14,205 nt of DNA from an uncultured Acetatifactor sp. (GTDB taxonomy: Bacteria > Bacillota > Clostridia > Lachnospirales > Lachnospiraceae). The stretch is taken from contig CAJTOJ010000053.1 of assembly GCA_910577665.1 (NCBI GenBank), forward strand, positions 1 to 14,205, given 5' to 3'. A program made the translations under genes and the position numbers. Position 1 is the stretch's first letter. Every line of letters starts with the position of its first letter. Positions 6,126 to 12,915 of this stretch are shown here, one piece after another. A model generated the notes under the pieces. The model made no database searches. It was not told the origin of the DNA and was given only the letters and a program-made list of their open reading frames with translations.

Positions 6126-7340
6126 ATGGCGCAGATATGGGAATATATCAAGATTGCCTTGAAAAATATCAAGAGCAACAAAGGCCGCTCTTTTCTGACC
6201 ATGCTGGGGATCATTATCGGCATTTCTTCCGTGATCATGATCATATCCATAGGCAATGGCATAAAAGGCGGTATCAACAGCGAACTGAACGCTATGGCGG
6301 GAGGTCAGATCTATATCTATTCCACAGGGGATAACGAGGAAGGGATCAGGGTGGAATTCACGGAGGACGACATGGTGGCTCTTTATGAGAAGGTGCCCCA
6401 TGTGAAGGCTGTGACACCCAAGTGGAGCCTGGGCGGTACGGTCCTGGGCAGGAAAGGACAACTGAGTGCCACAATTGACTTTGGCACACCGGGACTGCAA
6501 TATGCAAACAATGATCCTATTGTACAGGGAAGATATTTCAATGAGAATGATTACTATGCAGGCAATAAAGTATGTGTGATCACACAGAGCAGCGCAAGAC
6601 TGCTGTTTGGAAACACCAATGTGGTGGGGATGAGCCTGGATGTGAGTCTGTATGGGATCACAAAAGAGTTTACCATTGTGGGCATCCGGCAGGACAATGC
6701 ATCCCTGCTTTCCGGGATGATGATGGAAGACAGCGTCATGCTGGAGGCTCCACTGTCAGTAGCAGACAGTGCTTTCGGCTTCTATATGTCCAATGACGCC
6801 CTGCTCATTGTCAGCGATGGGGCGGAGTATGCCACCCAGGTGGCAGCGGATTCTGTACGGCTCATGGAGAACCGGCACAATGTGCGGGGCAGGAATGCCA
6901 TTGGGGTTGAAAACTTCAATGACTATATGAGCCAAATGGATCAGATTCTGAATTATATTACAATATTTGTGGTGTTTGTGGCTGCTATCTCTCTTCTGGT
7001 AGGTGGTATCGGGGTTATGAATATTATGCTGGTGTCAGTGACAGAGCGGACCAGGGAGATCGGAATCCGGAAGGCCCTGGGTGCCAGGACAGGTTCCATT
7101 CTGCTGCAGTTTTTATCCGAATCGGCCATCATTACGTTGTTAGGAGGAGGGATCGGCATCCTGCTTGGTGTGCTGGGCGCATCGGGAATATGTTCCCTGA
7201 TGGGATTTACGGCCAGCGTTAGTGTGGGGACCGTGTTGGGAGCCAGCCTGTTTTCCTCTGGTGTGGGGATCTTTTTTGGCATCTATCCGGCCAGGAAGGC
7301 AGCAGCCTTAAGTCCCATTGAGGCATTGCGCCATGAGTAA
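6126..7340 (+). CDS. ABC exporter permease, MacB/FtsX family
   Basis: The product has 404 residues, the usual length for a MacB-type permease without a fused ATPase. One membrane helix lies at about 22-44, right after the amphipathic stretch IALKNIKSNKG. A large extracytoplasmic MacB core domain follows (about 50-270). Three more helices lie at about 277-303, 329-356 and 365-388. The family signature GGIGVMNIMLVSVTERTREI (293-312) and IGIRKALGAR (312-321) form the coupling region contacting the ATPase, and the protein ends in the typical YPARKAAALSPIEALRHE. The ATG at 6126 has GAGG at 6118-6121, only 4 bases away, so initiation may be weaker than for the other two genes. It completes the exporter, with the order ATPase, adaptor, permease. 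In B. subtilis YknWXYZ, a related system, the job is protection from a toxic peptide. Confidence 0.95.
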   Translation: MAQIWEYIKIALKNIKSNKGRSFLTMLGIIIGISSVIMIISIGNGIKGGINSELNAMAGGQIYIYSTGDNEEGIRVEFTEDDMVALYEKVPHVKAVTPKWSLGGTVLGRKGQLSATIDFGTPGLQYANNDPIVQGRYFNENDYYAGNKVCVITQSSARLLFGNTNVVGMSLDVSLYGITKEFTIVGIRQDNASLLSGMMMEDSVMLEAPLSVADSAFGFYMSNDALLIVSDGAEYATQVAADSVRLMENRHNVRGRNAIGVENFNDYMSQMDQILNYITIFVVFVAAISLLVGGIGVMNIMLVSVTERTREIGIRKALGARTGSILLQFLSESAIITLLGGGIGILLGVLGASGICSLMGFTASVSVGTVLGASLFSSGVGIFFGIYPARKAAALSPIEALRHE

Positions 7341-7347
7341 TTTGCGC

Positions 7348-7376
7348 TTGCAATTTGTGTCTGCTTAAGGTACAAT
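7348..7376 (+). promoter_or_regulatory. Promoter of the ycxB-like/tsaE-tsaB-rimI operon
   Basis: TTGCAA (7348-7353), a 17-base spacer and TACAAT (7371-7376). The start site near 7383 would give a leader of about 208 bases. It begins 8 bases after the permease stop codon; the only terminator-like structure there is the short TTGC-GCTT-GCAA at 7342-7353, which is weak. Confidence 0.65.
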
Positions 7377-7409
7377 TTTAGTCAGATGAGGATAAAGTAA
7401 CAAGTACAG

Positions 7410-7485
7410 CACCTGTCTTTGTGCGTCATCGGTGGGAACCAATATGGTTGGTCCATGGCATTGCCGCAGTGGGACAGGTGTTTTT
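7410..7485 (+). promoter_or_regulatory. Leader RNA hairpin followed by a T tract
   Basis: CACCTGTC (7410-7417) pairs perfectly with GACAGGTG (7473-7480), and TTTTT follows at 7481-7485. The 55 bases enclosed can form inner hairpins, including ACCA-ATA-TGGT. If the promoter at 7348-7376 is real, this lies in the leader of the operon and could be an attenuator; otherwise it could be the terminator of the exporter operon. The sequence has some T-box flavour (GTAACAAGTACAG before it, ATGGTTGGT inside) but no T-box core AGGGTGGNACCGCG. Confidence 0.35.
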
Positions 7486-7590
7486 GCATCCTTTGCTGAC
7501 GCCGGAGGCAGTATGTCTGGAAGCCGAAAGGGAACGCACCCATATTGACTGGTATGTCCGCCAGAGCGGGCACGGGGGTATGAGAATATT

Positions 7591-8067
7591 ATGGTAGAGC
7601 TTGACGTGAAAATAGAAGCCGGGGACCTGTATGATTATATGCTGATGCATTCTTACAATAGTCCTGCAGGGATACTGGGCAGCACTTTCGGGGCAGTTCT
7701 GATCCTGTTTGCCATTGCTACCAGACAATGGCTGTTTATTGTGCTGGGAGCAGTGATGCTTTTGTATCTGCCCTGGACCCTGTTTGTCAAAAGCAGGCGC
7801 CAGATTCTTTCCAATCCAAGCTTCCAGAAACCCCTTCACTATGTGCTTGGGGAGGGAGAGATCACGATATCCCAGGGGGAGGAGCAGGTCCGGTATTCCT
7901 GGGAGGAGTTGTACAAGGCGGTATCCACAGGAAGAAGTATTATCCTGTATACATCCAGGGTGAATGCTACCATTTTTCCCAAGAGACAGTTAGGAGAGCG
8001 CAAGGCGGCAGTGATCGAGATGATATCCACCCATATGCCTCCTTCCAGGGTGAAGATCCGGGTATGA
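7591..8067 (+). CDS. YcxB-like membrane protein
   Basis: The product has 158 residues. Two membrane helices lie close together at about 27-43 and 46-65, and the C-terminal cytosolic part (about 80-150) has the pattern of YcxB-like proteins: a beta-rich run with WEELYKAVSTGRSIILY (104-120), then FPKRQL (129-134) and a final helix. The biochemical function of this family is not known. The start at 7591 has only a weak site upstream (GGGGG about 12 bases away), and a longer open frame from upstream ends over this ATG (TAG at 7595-7597), so translation may depend on coupling or be weak. It is the first gene of the tsaE-tsaB-rimI operon and lies 40 bases before tsaE. Confidence 0.75.
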   Translation: MVELDVKIEAGDLYDYMLMHSYNSPAGILGSTFGAVLILFAIATRQWLFIVLGAVMLLYLPWTLFVKSRRQILSNPSFQKPLHYVLGEGEITISQGEEQVRYSWEELYKAVSTGRSIILYTSRVNATIFPKRQLGERKAAVIEMISTHMPPSRVKIRV

Positions 8068-8107
8068 TCCGGGATGTGAGGCAGTATGCAAGAGGGAAGG
8101 TTCGGCA

Positions 8108-8623
8108 ATGAAGAGGGATATGGATAGAAGAATGCTAAAGGAGAGCATACAGTCCGGGGAGCCTGTGGTGATAGAATCTTTTGGGCCAAAGGATACACAT
8201 TCCTGGGGCAGGATCCTGGGCGAATGCTGCATGCCCGGACAGGTGTACTGTCTGACAGGGGATCTGGGGACGGGCAAGACAGTGTTTACCCAGGGGTTTG
8301 CGGAAGGACTTGGAGTCCGGGGGACGGTGAACAGTCCTACCTTTACCATCCAGCAGGTCTATGAGGAGGGCAGGCTGCCTTTTTATCATTATGACGTATA
8401 CCGTATCGGGGATATAGAAGAGATGGAAGAGATCGGATATGAGGACTGTTTCTATGGAGACGGGGTCTGTCTGGTGGAGTGGGGGGAACGGATCCGGGAG
8501 ATCCTGCCGGAGGAGTATCTGGAGGTTATCCTGGAAAAGGATCTGGAAAAGGGCTTTGACTACCGGAAGATCACACTGGAAAGGAGAGCCGGGCAGGGTG
8601 CGGCCTGTGTGAGAGACGAATGA
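8108..8623 (+). CDS. tsaE: tRNA t6A synthesis ATPase TsaE
   Basis: TsaE is the P-loop ATPase of the bacterial t6A machinery. It binds the TsaB-TsaD complex and is needed for repeated cycles of threonylcarbamoyl transfer to A37 of tRNAs that read ANN codons. The product has 171 residues, slightly longer than the usual 150-160 because of about 15 extra N-terminal residues. Visible motifs are Walker A GDLGTGKT (51-58), SPTF (76-79), HYDVYR (94-99) and VEWGER (123-128). AGGGAAGG lies 7 bases before the ATG. Its last four bases overlap the first four of tsaB (ATGA), a sign of translational coupling. Confidence 0.96.
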   Translation: MKRDMDRRMLKESIQSGEPVVIESFGPKDTHSWGRILGECCMPGQVYCLTGDLGTGKTVFTQGFAEGLGVRGTVNSPTFTIQQVYEEGRLPFYHYDVYRIGDIEEMEEIGYEDCFYGDGVCLVEWGERIREILPEEYLEVILEKDLEKGFDYRKITLERRAGQGAACVRDE

Positions 8624-9327
8624 AGATACTGGGGCTTGACACCTCTGGCCTGGTGGCCGGGGTGGCTGTGGTGGAAAATGATACCCTGGTGGGAGAATTT
8701 ACCACAGATTATAAGAAGACACATTCACAGACCCTGCTGCCTATGCTGGACTGGCTGCGGGATATGATCGAACTGGATCTGGACACTCTGGATGCCGTGG
8801 CGGTTGCCTCGGGCCCTGGATCTTTTACCGGGCTGCGCATCGGCTCTGCCACAGCCAAGGGGCTGGGACTGGCACTGAGAAAGCCTCTGGTGGAAGTGCC
8901 TACCCTGGAGGGGCTGGCCTGGAATCTATGGGGGACTGGGCATGTGGTATGCCCCTTGATGGATGCCAGGAGGAACCAGGTATATACGGCGGCCTATGCC
9001 TTTCACCCGTCTGATGAGGGCATGGAGCTGGAGACCTTGCTTCCCGGACAGCCTATGGATGTGGCCTTGCTGTGCGGCAGGCTCAGCAAAATGGGCAGAT
9101 CCGTGATCTTTCTGGGGGATGGGGTACCTGTGTACCATGAGGTATTGAAAGCGCGTATGCAGACACCGTTTTTGGTGGCGCCAGCAGGTTGCAACAGACA
9201 GCGGGCGGCCAATATCGCGGCTCTGGGGGCAGTTTATTATGCCAGGGGCAGAGGGATGGATGCTGCCCTGCACCAGCCGGAGTATTTTAGGAAGAGCCAG
9301 GCTGAACAGAATGCGGAGTCATTGTAA
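8620..9327 (+). CDS. tsaB: tRNA t6A synthesis scaffold TsaB
   Basis: TsaB is the ASKHA-fold partner of TsaD; it has no catalytic metal site of its own and holds TsaD and TsaE together. The product has 235 residues, as expected. Visible motifs are ILGLDTSG (3-10), KKTHSQTLLP (32-41), GPGSFTGLRIG (65-75), and MDARRNQVY (114-122) marking the second half. The C-terminal lobe is less conserved. The start overlaps the end of tsaE, and rimI starts one base after the stop codon, so the three genes are almost certainly one operon. TsaD, its obligate partner, lies 2.5 kb downstream at 11785. Confidence 0.96.
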   Translation: MKILGLDTSGLVAGVAVVENDTLVGEFTTDYKKTHSQTLLPMLDWLRDMIELDLDTLDAVAVASGPGSFTGLRIGSATAKGLGLALRKPLVEVPTLEGLAWNLWGTGHVVCPLMDARRNQVYTAAYAFHPSDEGMELETLLPGQPMDVALLCGRLSKMGRSVIFLGDGVPVYHEVLKARMQTPFLVAPAGCNRQRAANIAALGAVYYARGRGMDAALHQPEYFRKSQAEQNAESL

Positions 9328-9328
9328 T

Positions 9329-9775
9329 ATGGAGATAGCGATCAGAGAACTGCGGGAGGAGGATATTGAGGAACTTGCCCGCATTGAGTCGGAATCCTTC
9401 AGCATGCCCTGGTCTGCAGACAGCTTCCGGAAGCTGCTTGCTCATGCATACTGCCATTATCTGGTGGCATTGGCAGACGGGAAGGTGGTGGGCTGCTGTG
9501 GATATACGGATCTGTGTCATGAGGCCAATATAGACAATGTGGTGGTGGCGTCTGCCTATCGCCGCCGGGGAATCGGGGAAGCGTTGCTGCGGGAGCTGGT
9601 TGTCAGGGGCGATGCCATGCAGGTGGAGGCTTATACCCTGGAGGTGCGCGTGGGCAACCTGGAAGCCATCCGTCTTTATCAGAAGCTGGGATTTGTAGCA
9701 GAAGGAGTCCGTCCGCGGTTTTATGAAAAGCCAGTGGAGGATGCCTTGATCATGTGGCGGCGATGTGAACGGTAA
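9329..9775 (+). CDS. rimI: Ribosomal protein S18 N-acetyltransferase RimI
   Basis: RimI is a GNAT enzyme that uses acetyl-CoA to acetylate the N-terminus of ribosomal protein S18. The product has 148 residues from ATG 9329, matching the family length; a longer reading from 9239 would add 30 residues inside tsaB with no ribosome site. CGGAG (9314-9318) lies 10 bases before the ATG. Visible features are the acetyl-CoA loop YRRRGIGEALL (77-87), the LEVRVGN stretch (104-110) with the acidic catalytic position E105, AIRLYQKLGF (113-122) with Y117, and the substrate-side FYEKPVEDALIM (131-142). Adjacency to tsaB is common in bacteria. Some RimI homologues act on other proteins, so the exact target is less certain than the chemistry. 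Confidence 0.94.
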   Translation: MEIAIRELREEDIEELARIESESFSMPWSADSFRKLLAHAYCHYLVALADGKVVGCCGYTDLCHEANIDNVVVASAYRRRGIGEALLRELVVRGDAMQVEAYTLEVRVGNLEAIRLYQKLGFVAEGVRPRFYEKPVEDALIMWRRCER

Positions 9776-9834
9776 TATCTGTGGGATCCGATGGGGAAAC
9801 GGCAACAATTACCATCAGAAAAACAGTTTCCATG

Positions 9835-9843
9835 TGGTATGAT
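9835..9843 (+). promoter_or_regulatory. Possible extended -10 promoter
   Basis: TGGTATGAT is an extended -10 box (TGN plus TATGAT at 9838-9843) with no good -35 box. It lies in the 153-base gap after rimI and could start a transcript for the zinc-ribbon gene and RNase Z. The rest of the gap holds a GGAAAC/GTTTCC pairing (9795-9800, 9826-9831) and no gene. Confidence 0.35.
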
Positions 9844-9928
9844 GACATTGTGCTTACTGCAAAAAAACAAATGAGCCGCTCAAAACAACCCGTTATGATT
9901 TGTGCGGTTCCCAAGGTGGAGGATGACA

Positions 9929-10177
9929 ATGAGAGCATATCAAGAAGGACAGGACAGGAAACTGATTCAAGTGGTGTGTAACAAATGTGGCAGGAAGCTT
10001 CGGATGGAGAACGGACGTCTGAAGGAAGGGTGTTTCTGCGGGGATACGGTTTTCGGGTATTTTAGCAGGAAGGACGGAATGATCCATCATTTTGACCTCT
10101 GTGAGGATTGTTATGATGAGATGGTGGCACGGTTTGCGGTACCCGTGGAGGAACAGACAGAAGTAGAGATGCTGTAG
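9929..10177 (+). CDS. Small six-cysteine (zinc-ribbon-like) protein
   Basis: The product has 82 residues. The ATG at 9929 is chosen because GGAGG (9918-9922) lies 6 bases before it; ATG 9923 abuts the site. Six cysteines occur as CNKC (17-20), CFC (35-37) and CEDC (58-61). Two CxxC knuckles plus a central CxC are the usual ligands of a small zinc-binding fold. Histidines at 53-54 could also bind. The C-terminal 20 residues are acidic. I do not recognise a named function. It could be a nucleic-acid-binding or adaptor protein, and it is followed after 93 bases by RNase Z in the same direction, so it is probably co-transcribed with it. Confidence 0.75.
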   Translation: MRAYQEGQDRKLIQVVCNKCGRKLRMENGRLKEGCFCGDTVFGYFSRKDGMIHHFDLCEDCYDEMVARFAVPVEEQTEVEML

Positions 10178-10270
10178 GAAATAGCAGTAAGCAGGAAGTA
10201 AAATGAGGAATTGCCGCGGAATGGACGATGTATTTCCGGACAGTTCCGAAGGCGGGAGTGGGTGAAGTAT

Positions 10271-11182
10271 ATGTTGGATGTCAGTTTGTTGGGCACAGGG
10301 GGAATGATGCCGCTGCCATACCGGTGGCTCACGGCACTGATGCTCCGGTATAATGGGAAGAGTATACTGATTGACTGCGGGGAGGGGACCCAGATTGCCT
10401 TGCGGGAAAAGGGATGGAGTCCCAAGCCCATTGACATCATATGCTTTACCCATTATCATGCCGATCATATCAGTGGTCTGCCGGGGATGCTGCTTACCAT
10501 GGGGAACGCAGAGCGCACGGAACCATTGACCCTGATTGGACCCAAAGGGCTGGTGCGGGCAGCGGGTGCCATGCGGGTGATCGCCCCGGAGCTTCCCTTT
10601 GAGATCCGGTACAGGGAAATCGAGGAGGCCGAACAGATATTTTCTTTCGATGGATTTCAGATTAAGGCTTTTAAGGTGAGCCATAGTGTGGTATGCTATG
10701 GATATAGCATGATGGTGGAGAGGGCGGGGAGATTTGACAGGGAACGGGCAGTGGCCCAGGGAATTCCTATGAAATTCTGGAGCCGGCTGCAGAAGGGTGA
10801 GACCATCCAGGAGGACGGCAGGCAGTATACACCAGAGGATGTGCTGGGAGCGGCCAGGAAAGGGTTGAAAGTCACATACTGTACAGATACCCGCCCTGTG
10901 GAGTCTATCACTGCCAATGCGGCAGGATCAGATCTGCTTATCCTGGAGGGTATGTATGGGGAGCCGGAGAAACTGTCCAAAGCCAGGGAGAACCGGCATA
11001 TGACCATGTACGAGGCAGCCGGTATCGCTGACAGGGCCGGGGTGCCAGAACTGTGGCTGACCCATTATAGTCCTTCCCTGCTGCATCCTGAAGAGTACTT
11101 GAAGGATGTGCGAAAGATCTTTCCGCAGACCATTGCTGCAAAAGACGGTAGAACCGTAGAACTGAATTTTGACGAAGAATGA
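10271..11182 (+). CDS. rnz: Ribonuclease Z (tRNA 3' processing endonuclease)
   Basis: RNase Z cuts precursor tRNAs just after the discriminator base, so that CCA can be added. This metallo-beta-lactamase fold enzyme has 303 residues from ATG 10271, the normal short-form length; the frame is open 20 codons further upstream, but without a better ribosome site. The two-zinc motif HYHADH is at 61-66, preceded by IDCGEGTQ (34-41) and followed by ISGLPG (67-72). Further ligands are H138, D206 (CTDTRP) and H265 (THYSP). The flexible arm for tRNA binding lies at about 150-190. Both serine tRNA genes at the window end lack an encoded CCA, so they need this type of processing. The stop codon overlaps an ATG (11179) in the next frame. 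Confidence 0.95.
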   Translation: MLDVSLLGTGGMMPLPYRWLTALMLRYNGKSILIDCGEGTQIALREKGWSPKPIDIICFTHYHADHISGLPGMLLTMGNAERTEPLTLIGPKGLVRAAGAMRVIAPELPFEIRYREIEEAEQIFSFDGFQIKAFKVSHSVVCYGYSMMVERAGRFDRERAVAQGIPMKFWSRLQKGETIQEDGRQYTPEDVLGAARKGLKVTYCTDTRPVESITANAAGSDLLILEGMYGEPEKLSKARENRHMTMYEAAGIADRAGVPELWLTHYSPSLLHPEEYLKDVRKIFPQTIAAKDGRTVELNFDEE

Positions 11183-11196
11183 TCGGAGTGGGCGGT

Positions 11197-11766
11197 ATGA
11201 AGAAAAAGAGTGCGAAAGTAACGCTTATACTGGCAATACTGATTGTGGGTCTGGTGGGATATTATGCGTTCCTGTCCAACAAGGTCAGGTCAAACAATGA
11301 AAGATCGGTGATGACAGCCGCACAGAATGCCTTGAGCCGGGATCTGGAGAATGATTACCCTGGCACGGTAAAGGAAGTCATCAAATATTACACGGAGATT
11401 GAGATGTGTTTCTACGGACAGGACTGTAGTGCAGAGGAGATAGAGAAGCTTGGCATGCAGGCCAGGAAACTTTTTGATGAGGCACTGCTTCTGAACAACG
11501 AGCAGGATACCTACCTTTCACGGCTGAAGGCAGATATCCAGAGTTTCAGAGATAACAAGCGACGGATGACCAGCGCGTCCGTGGCAGCCAGTACAAATGT
11601 GGTTTACTTTGACAAGGACGGATACGAGTGTGCCAGGATCCAGTGCGGTTACAATATCATGGAAGGAAACGTAAGCAAATTTGTGAAGCAGGAGTTTGTC
11701 CTGCGCCGTGACTCCCAGAGACGTTGGAAGATCTATGGCTGGAAGACTGTGACAGACAACAAATAG
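11197..11766 (+). CDS. Small membrane-anchored protein of unknown function
   Basis: From ATG 11197 the product has 189 residues. GGAG (11185-11188) lies 8 bases before this codon; ATG 11179, which overlaps the RNase Z stop, would add six residues. A lysine-rich start is followed by one membrane helix at about 8-27. The rest is mostly helical and charged (about 35-130), ending in a beta-rich part of about 60 residues with tryptophan near the end. Cysteines at roughly 66, 71, 143 and 149 could form disulphides if the domain is outside. I do not recognise the family. It lies between RNase Z and tsaD, 18 bases before the latter, so it is probably in the same transcript. Confidence 0.8.
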   Translation: MKKKSAKVTLILAILIVGLVGYYAFLSNKVRSNNERSVMTAAQNALSRDLENDYPGTVKEVIKYYTEIEMCFYGQDCSAEEIEKLGMQARKLFDEALLLNNEQDTYLSRLKADIQSFRDNKRRMTSASVAASTNVVYFDKDGYECARIQCGYNIMEGNVSKFVKQEFVLRRDSQRRWKIYGWKTVTDNK

Positions 11767-11784
11767 AACACAGGGGACAGAAGA

Positions 11785-12810
11785 GTGGAACAGAATAGGA
11801 AAGGGGATGTCTCCATCCTTGCGGTGGAGACGTCCTGTGATGAGACAGCAGCTTCCGTGGTGAGAAACGGCCGGGAGGTGCTGTCAAATGTTATCTATAC
11901 GCAGATTGCAGATCATACCAGATATGGTGGTGTGGTGCCAGAAATTGCATCCAGGAGACATATTGAGAAGATCAACCAGGTGATTGAAGAGGCTCTGTCC
12001 CAGGCAGGGGTAGGTCTTCTGGAACTATCTGCCATTGCAGTGACCTATGGACCTGGTCTGGTGGGGGCGCTGCTGGTTGGCGTATCAGCAGCCAAGGCCA
12101 TCGGTTTTGCAGCAGGGATTCCCCTGGTGGGGGTACACCATATCAGTGGCCATATCAGTGCCAATTATATCGAATACCCGGATCTGGAACCGCCCTTTAT
12201 ATGCCTGGTGGCTTCCGGAGGCCATTCCCACCTGGTGGTGGTGCGGGACTATGGCGAATATGAGATCATTGGCAGGACCAGGGATGATGCTGCGGGGGAG
12301 GCCTTTGACAAAGTGGCCCGGGCCATAGGTCTGGGGTATCCCGGAGGGCCAAAGATTGACAGGATTTCCAAGGAAGGGAATCCGGAGGCGATCGTCTTCC
12401 CCAGGGCAAAGCTGGTGGACAATGCCTATGACTTCAGCTTCAGTGGTGTGAAATCTGCCGTACTGAACTACTTGAATGGCTGCAAGATGAAAGGAGAGGA
12501 GATCTGCCAGGCAGATGTGGCGGCCTCTTTCCAGAAGGCCGTGACAGATGTGCTGGTGGAACATTCCCTGCATGCCGTGCAGGAATATGGTTTTGACAAA
12601 TTTGCCATTGCAGGGGGCGTGGCCTCCAACTCTTCCCTCCGGGCAGCCTTCCAGAAGGAATGTGCCAAGGGCGGGATTCGGTTCTACCATCCTTCGCCGA
12701 TATATTGTACGGATAATGCTGCCATGATCGGTGTGGCGGGATACTATGAATATAGGAAAGGCGTCCGCCATGGGTATGACTTGAATGCGGTGCCAAATTT
12801 GCAGCTTTGA
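11785..12810 (+). CDS. tsaD: tRNA t6A threonylcarbamoyltransferase TsaD
   Basis: TsaD carries out the last step of t6A synthesis, moving the threonylcarbamoyl group from its AMP ester to A37 of tRNA. The product has 341 residues, typical for the family. It starts at GTG 11785 with AGGGG (11772-11776) 8 bases upstream. Motifs in order: LAVETSCDETAAS (12-24), PEIASRRH (52-59), the metal site HHISGH (118-123, with H119 and H123), SGGHSHL (144-150), DDAAGEAFDKVARAIGLGYP (167-186), FSFSGVKSA (217-225), GGVASN (277-282) and the third metal ligand D310 in YCTDNAAMIG. Everything needed for catalysis is intact. Its partners TsaB and TsaE are encoded 2.5-3.7 kb upstream; TsaC/YwlC, which makes the substrate, is not in the window. 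Confidence 0.97.
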   Translation: MEQNRKGDVSILAVETSCDETAASVVRNGREVLSNVIYTQIADHTRYGGVVPEIASRRHIEKINQVIEEALSQAGVGLLELSAIAVTYGPGLVGALLVGVSAAKAIGFAAGIPLVGVHHISGHISANYIEYPDLEPPFICLVASGGHSHLVVVRDYGEYEIIGRTRDDAAGEAFDKVARAIGLGYPGGPKIDRISKEGNPEAIVFPRAKLVDNAYDFSFSGVKSAVLNYLNGCKMKGEEICQADVAASFQKAVTDVLVEHSLHAVQEYGFDKFAIAGGVASNSSLRAAFQKECAKGGIRFYHPSPIYCTDNAAMIGVAGYYEYRKGVRHGYDLNAVPNLQL

Positions 12811-12825
12811 TATAGGGACTGGCTG

Positions 12826-12860
12826 CCAGCCATAGTGGGGAAATCCTGCTATAGGGCTGG
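12826..12860 (+). other. Inverted repeat after tsaD
   Basis: CCAGCC (12826-12831) pairs with GGCTGG (12855-12860), and ATAG (12832-12835) with CTAT (12849-12852); two unpaired bases interrupt the right arm. No T tract follows, so simple intrinsic termination is unlikely. It may stabilise the 3' end of the tsaD mRNA or be a Rho-type or processing structure. Confidence 0.4.
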
Positions 12861-12915
12861 ATAAGGGTCTGGCGGCCATTGGGATGCCCGGTTCGGGAAA
12901 GGTGCGTTATCGGAA

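Noticed and set aside
3603..7340. Lol-type lipoprotein release system
   Set aside because: The presence of a HlyD/MacA adaptor and a MacB-type permease signature in a Gram-positive setting fits a MacAB/YknXYZ exporter instead.
7382..7485. T-box riboswitch
   Set aside because: The core sequence AGGGTGGNACCGCG and a specifier stem could not be identified; resemblance is limited to short pieces, so it is reported only as a leader hairpin.
9239..9328. Longer rimI start within tsaB
   Set aside because: There is no ribosome site, and the first 30 residues do not fit the GNAT family; ATG 9329 gives the normal length.
12085..12879. Long open frame on the minus strand across tsaD
   Set aside because: It is the shadow of tsaD, which carries all family motifs on the other strand; the minus frame shows no recognisable domain.
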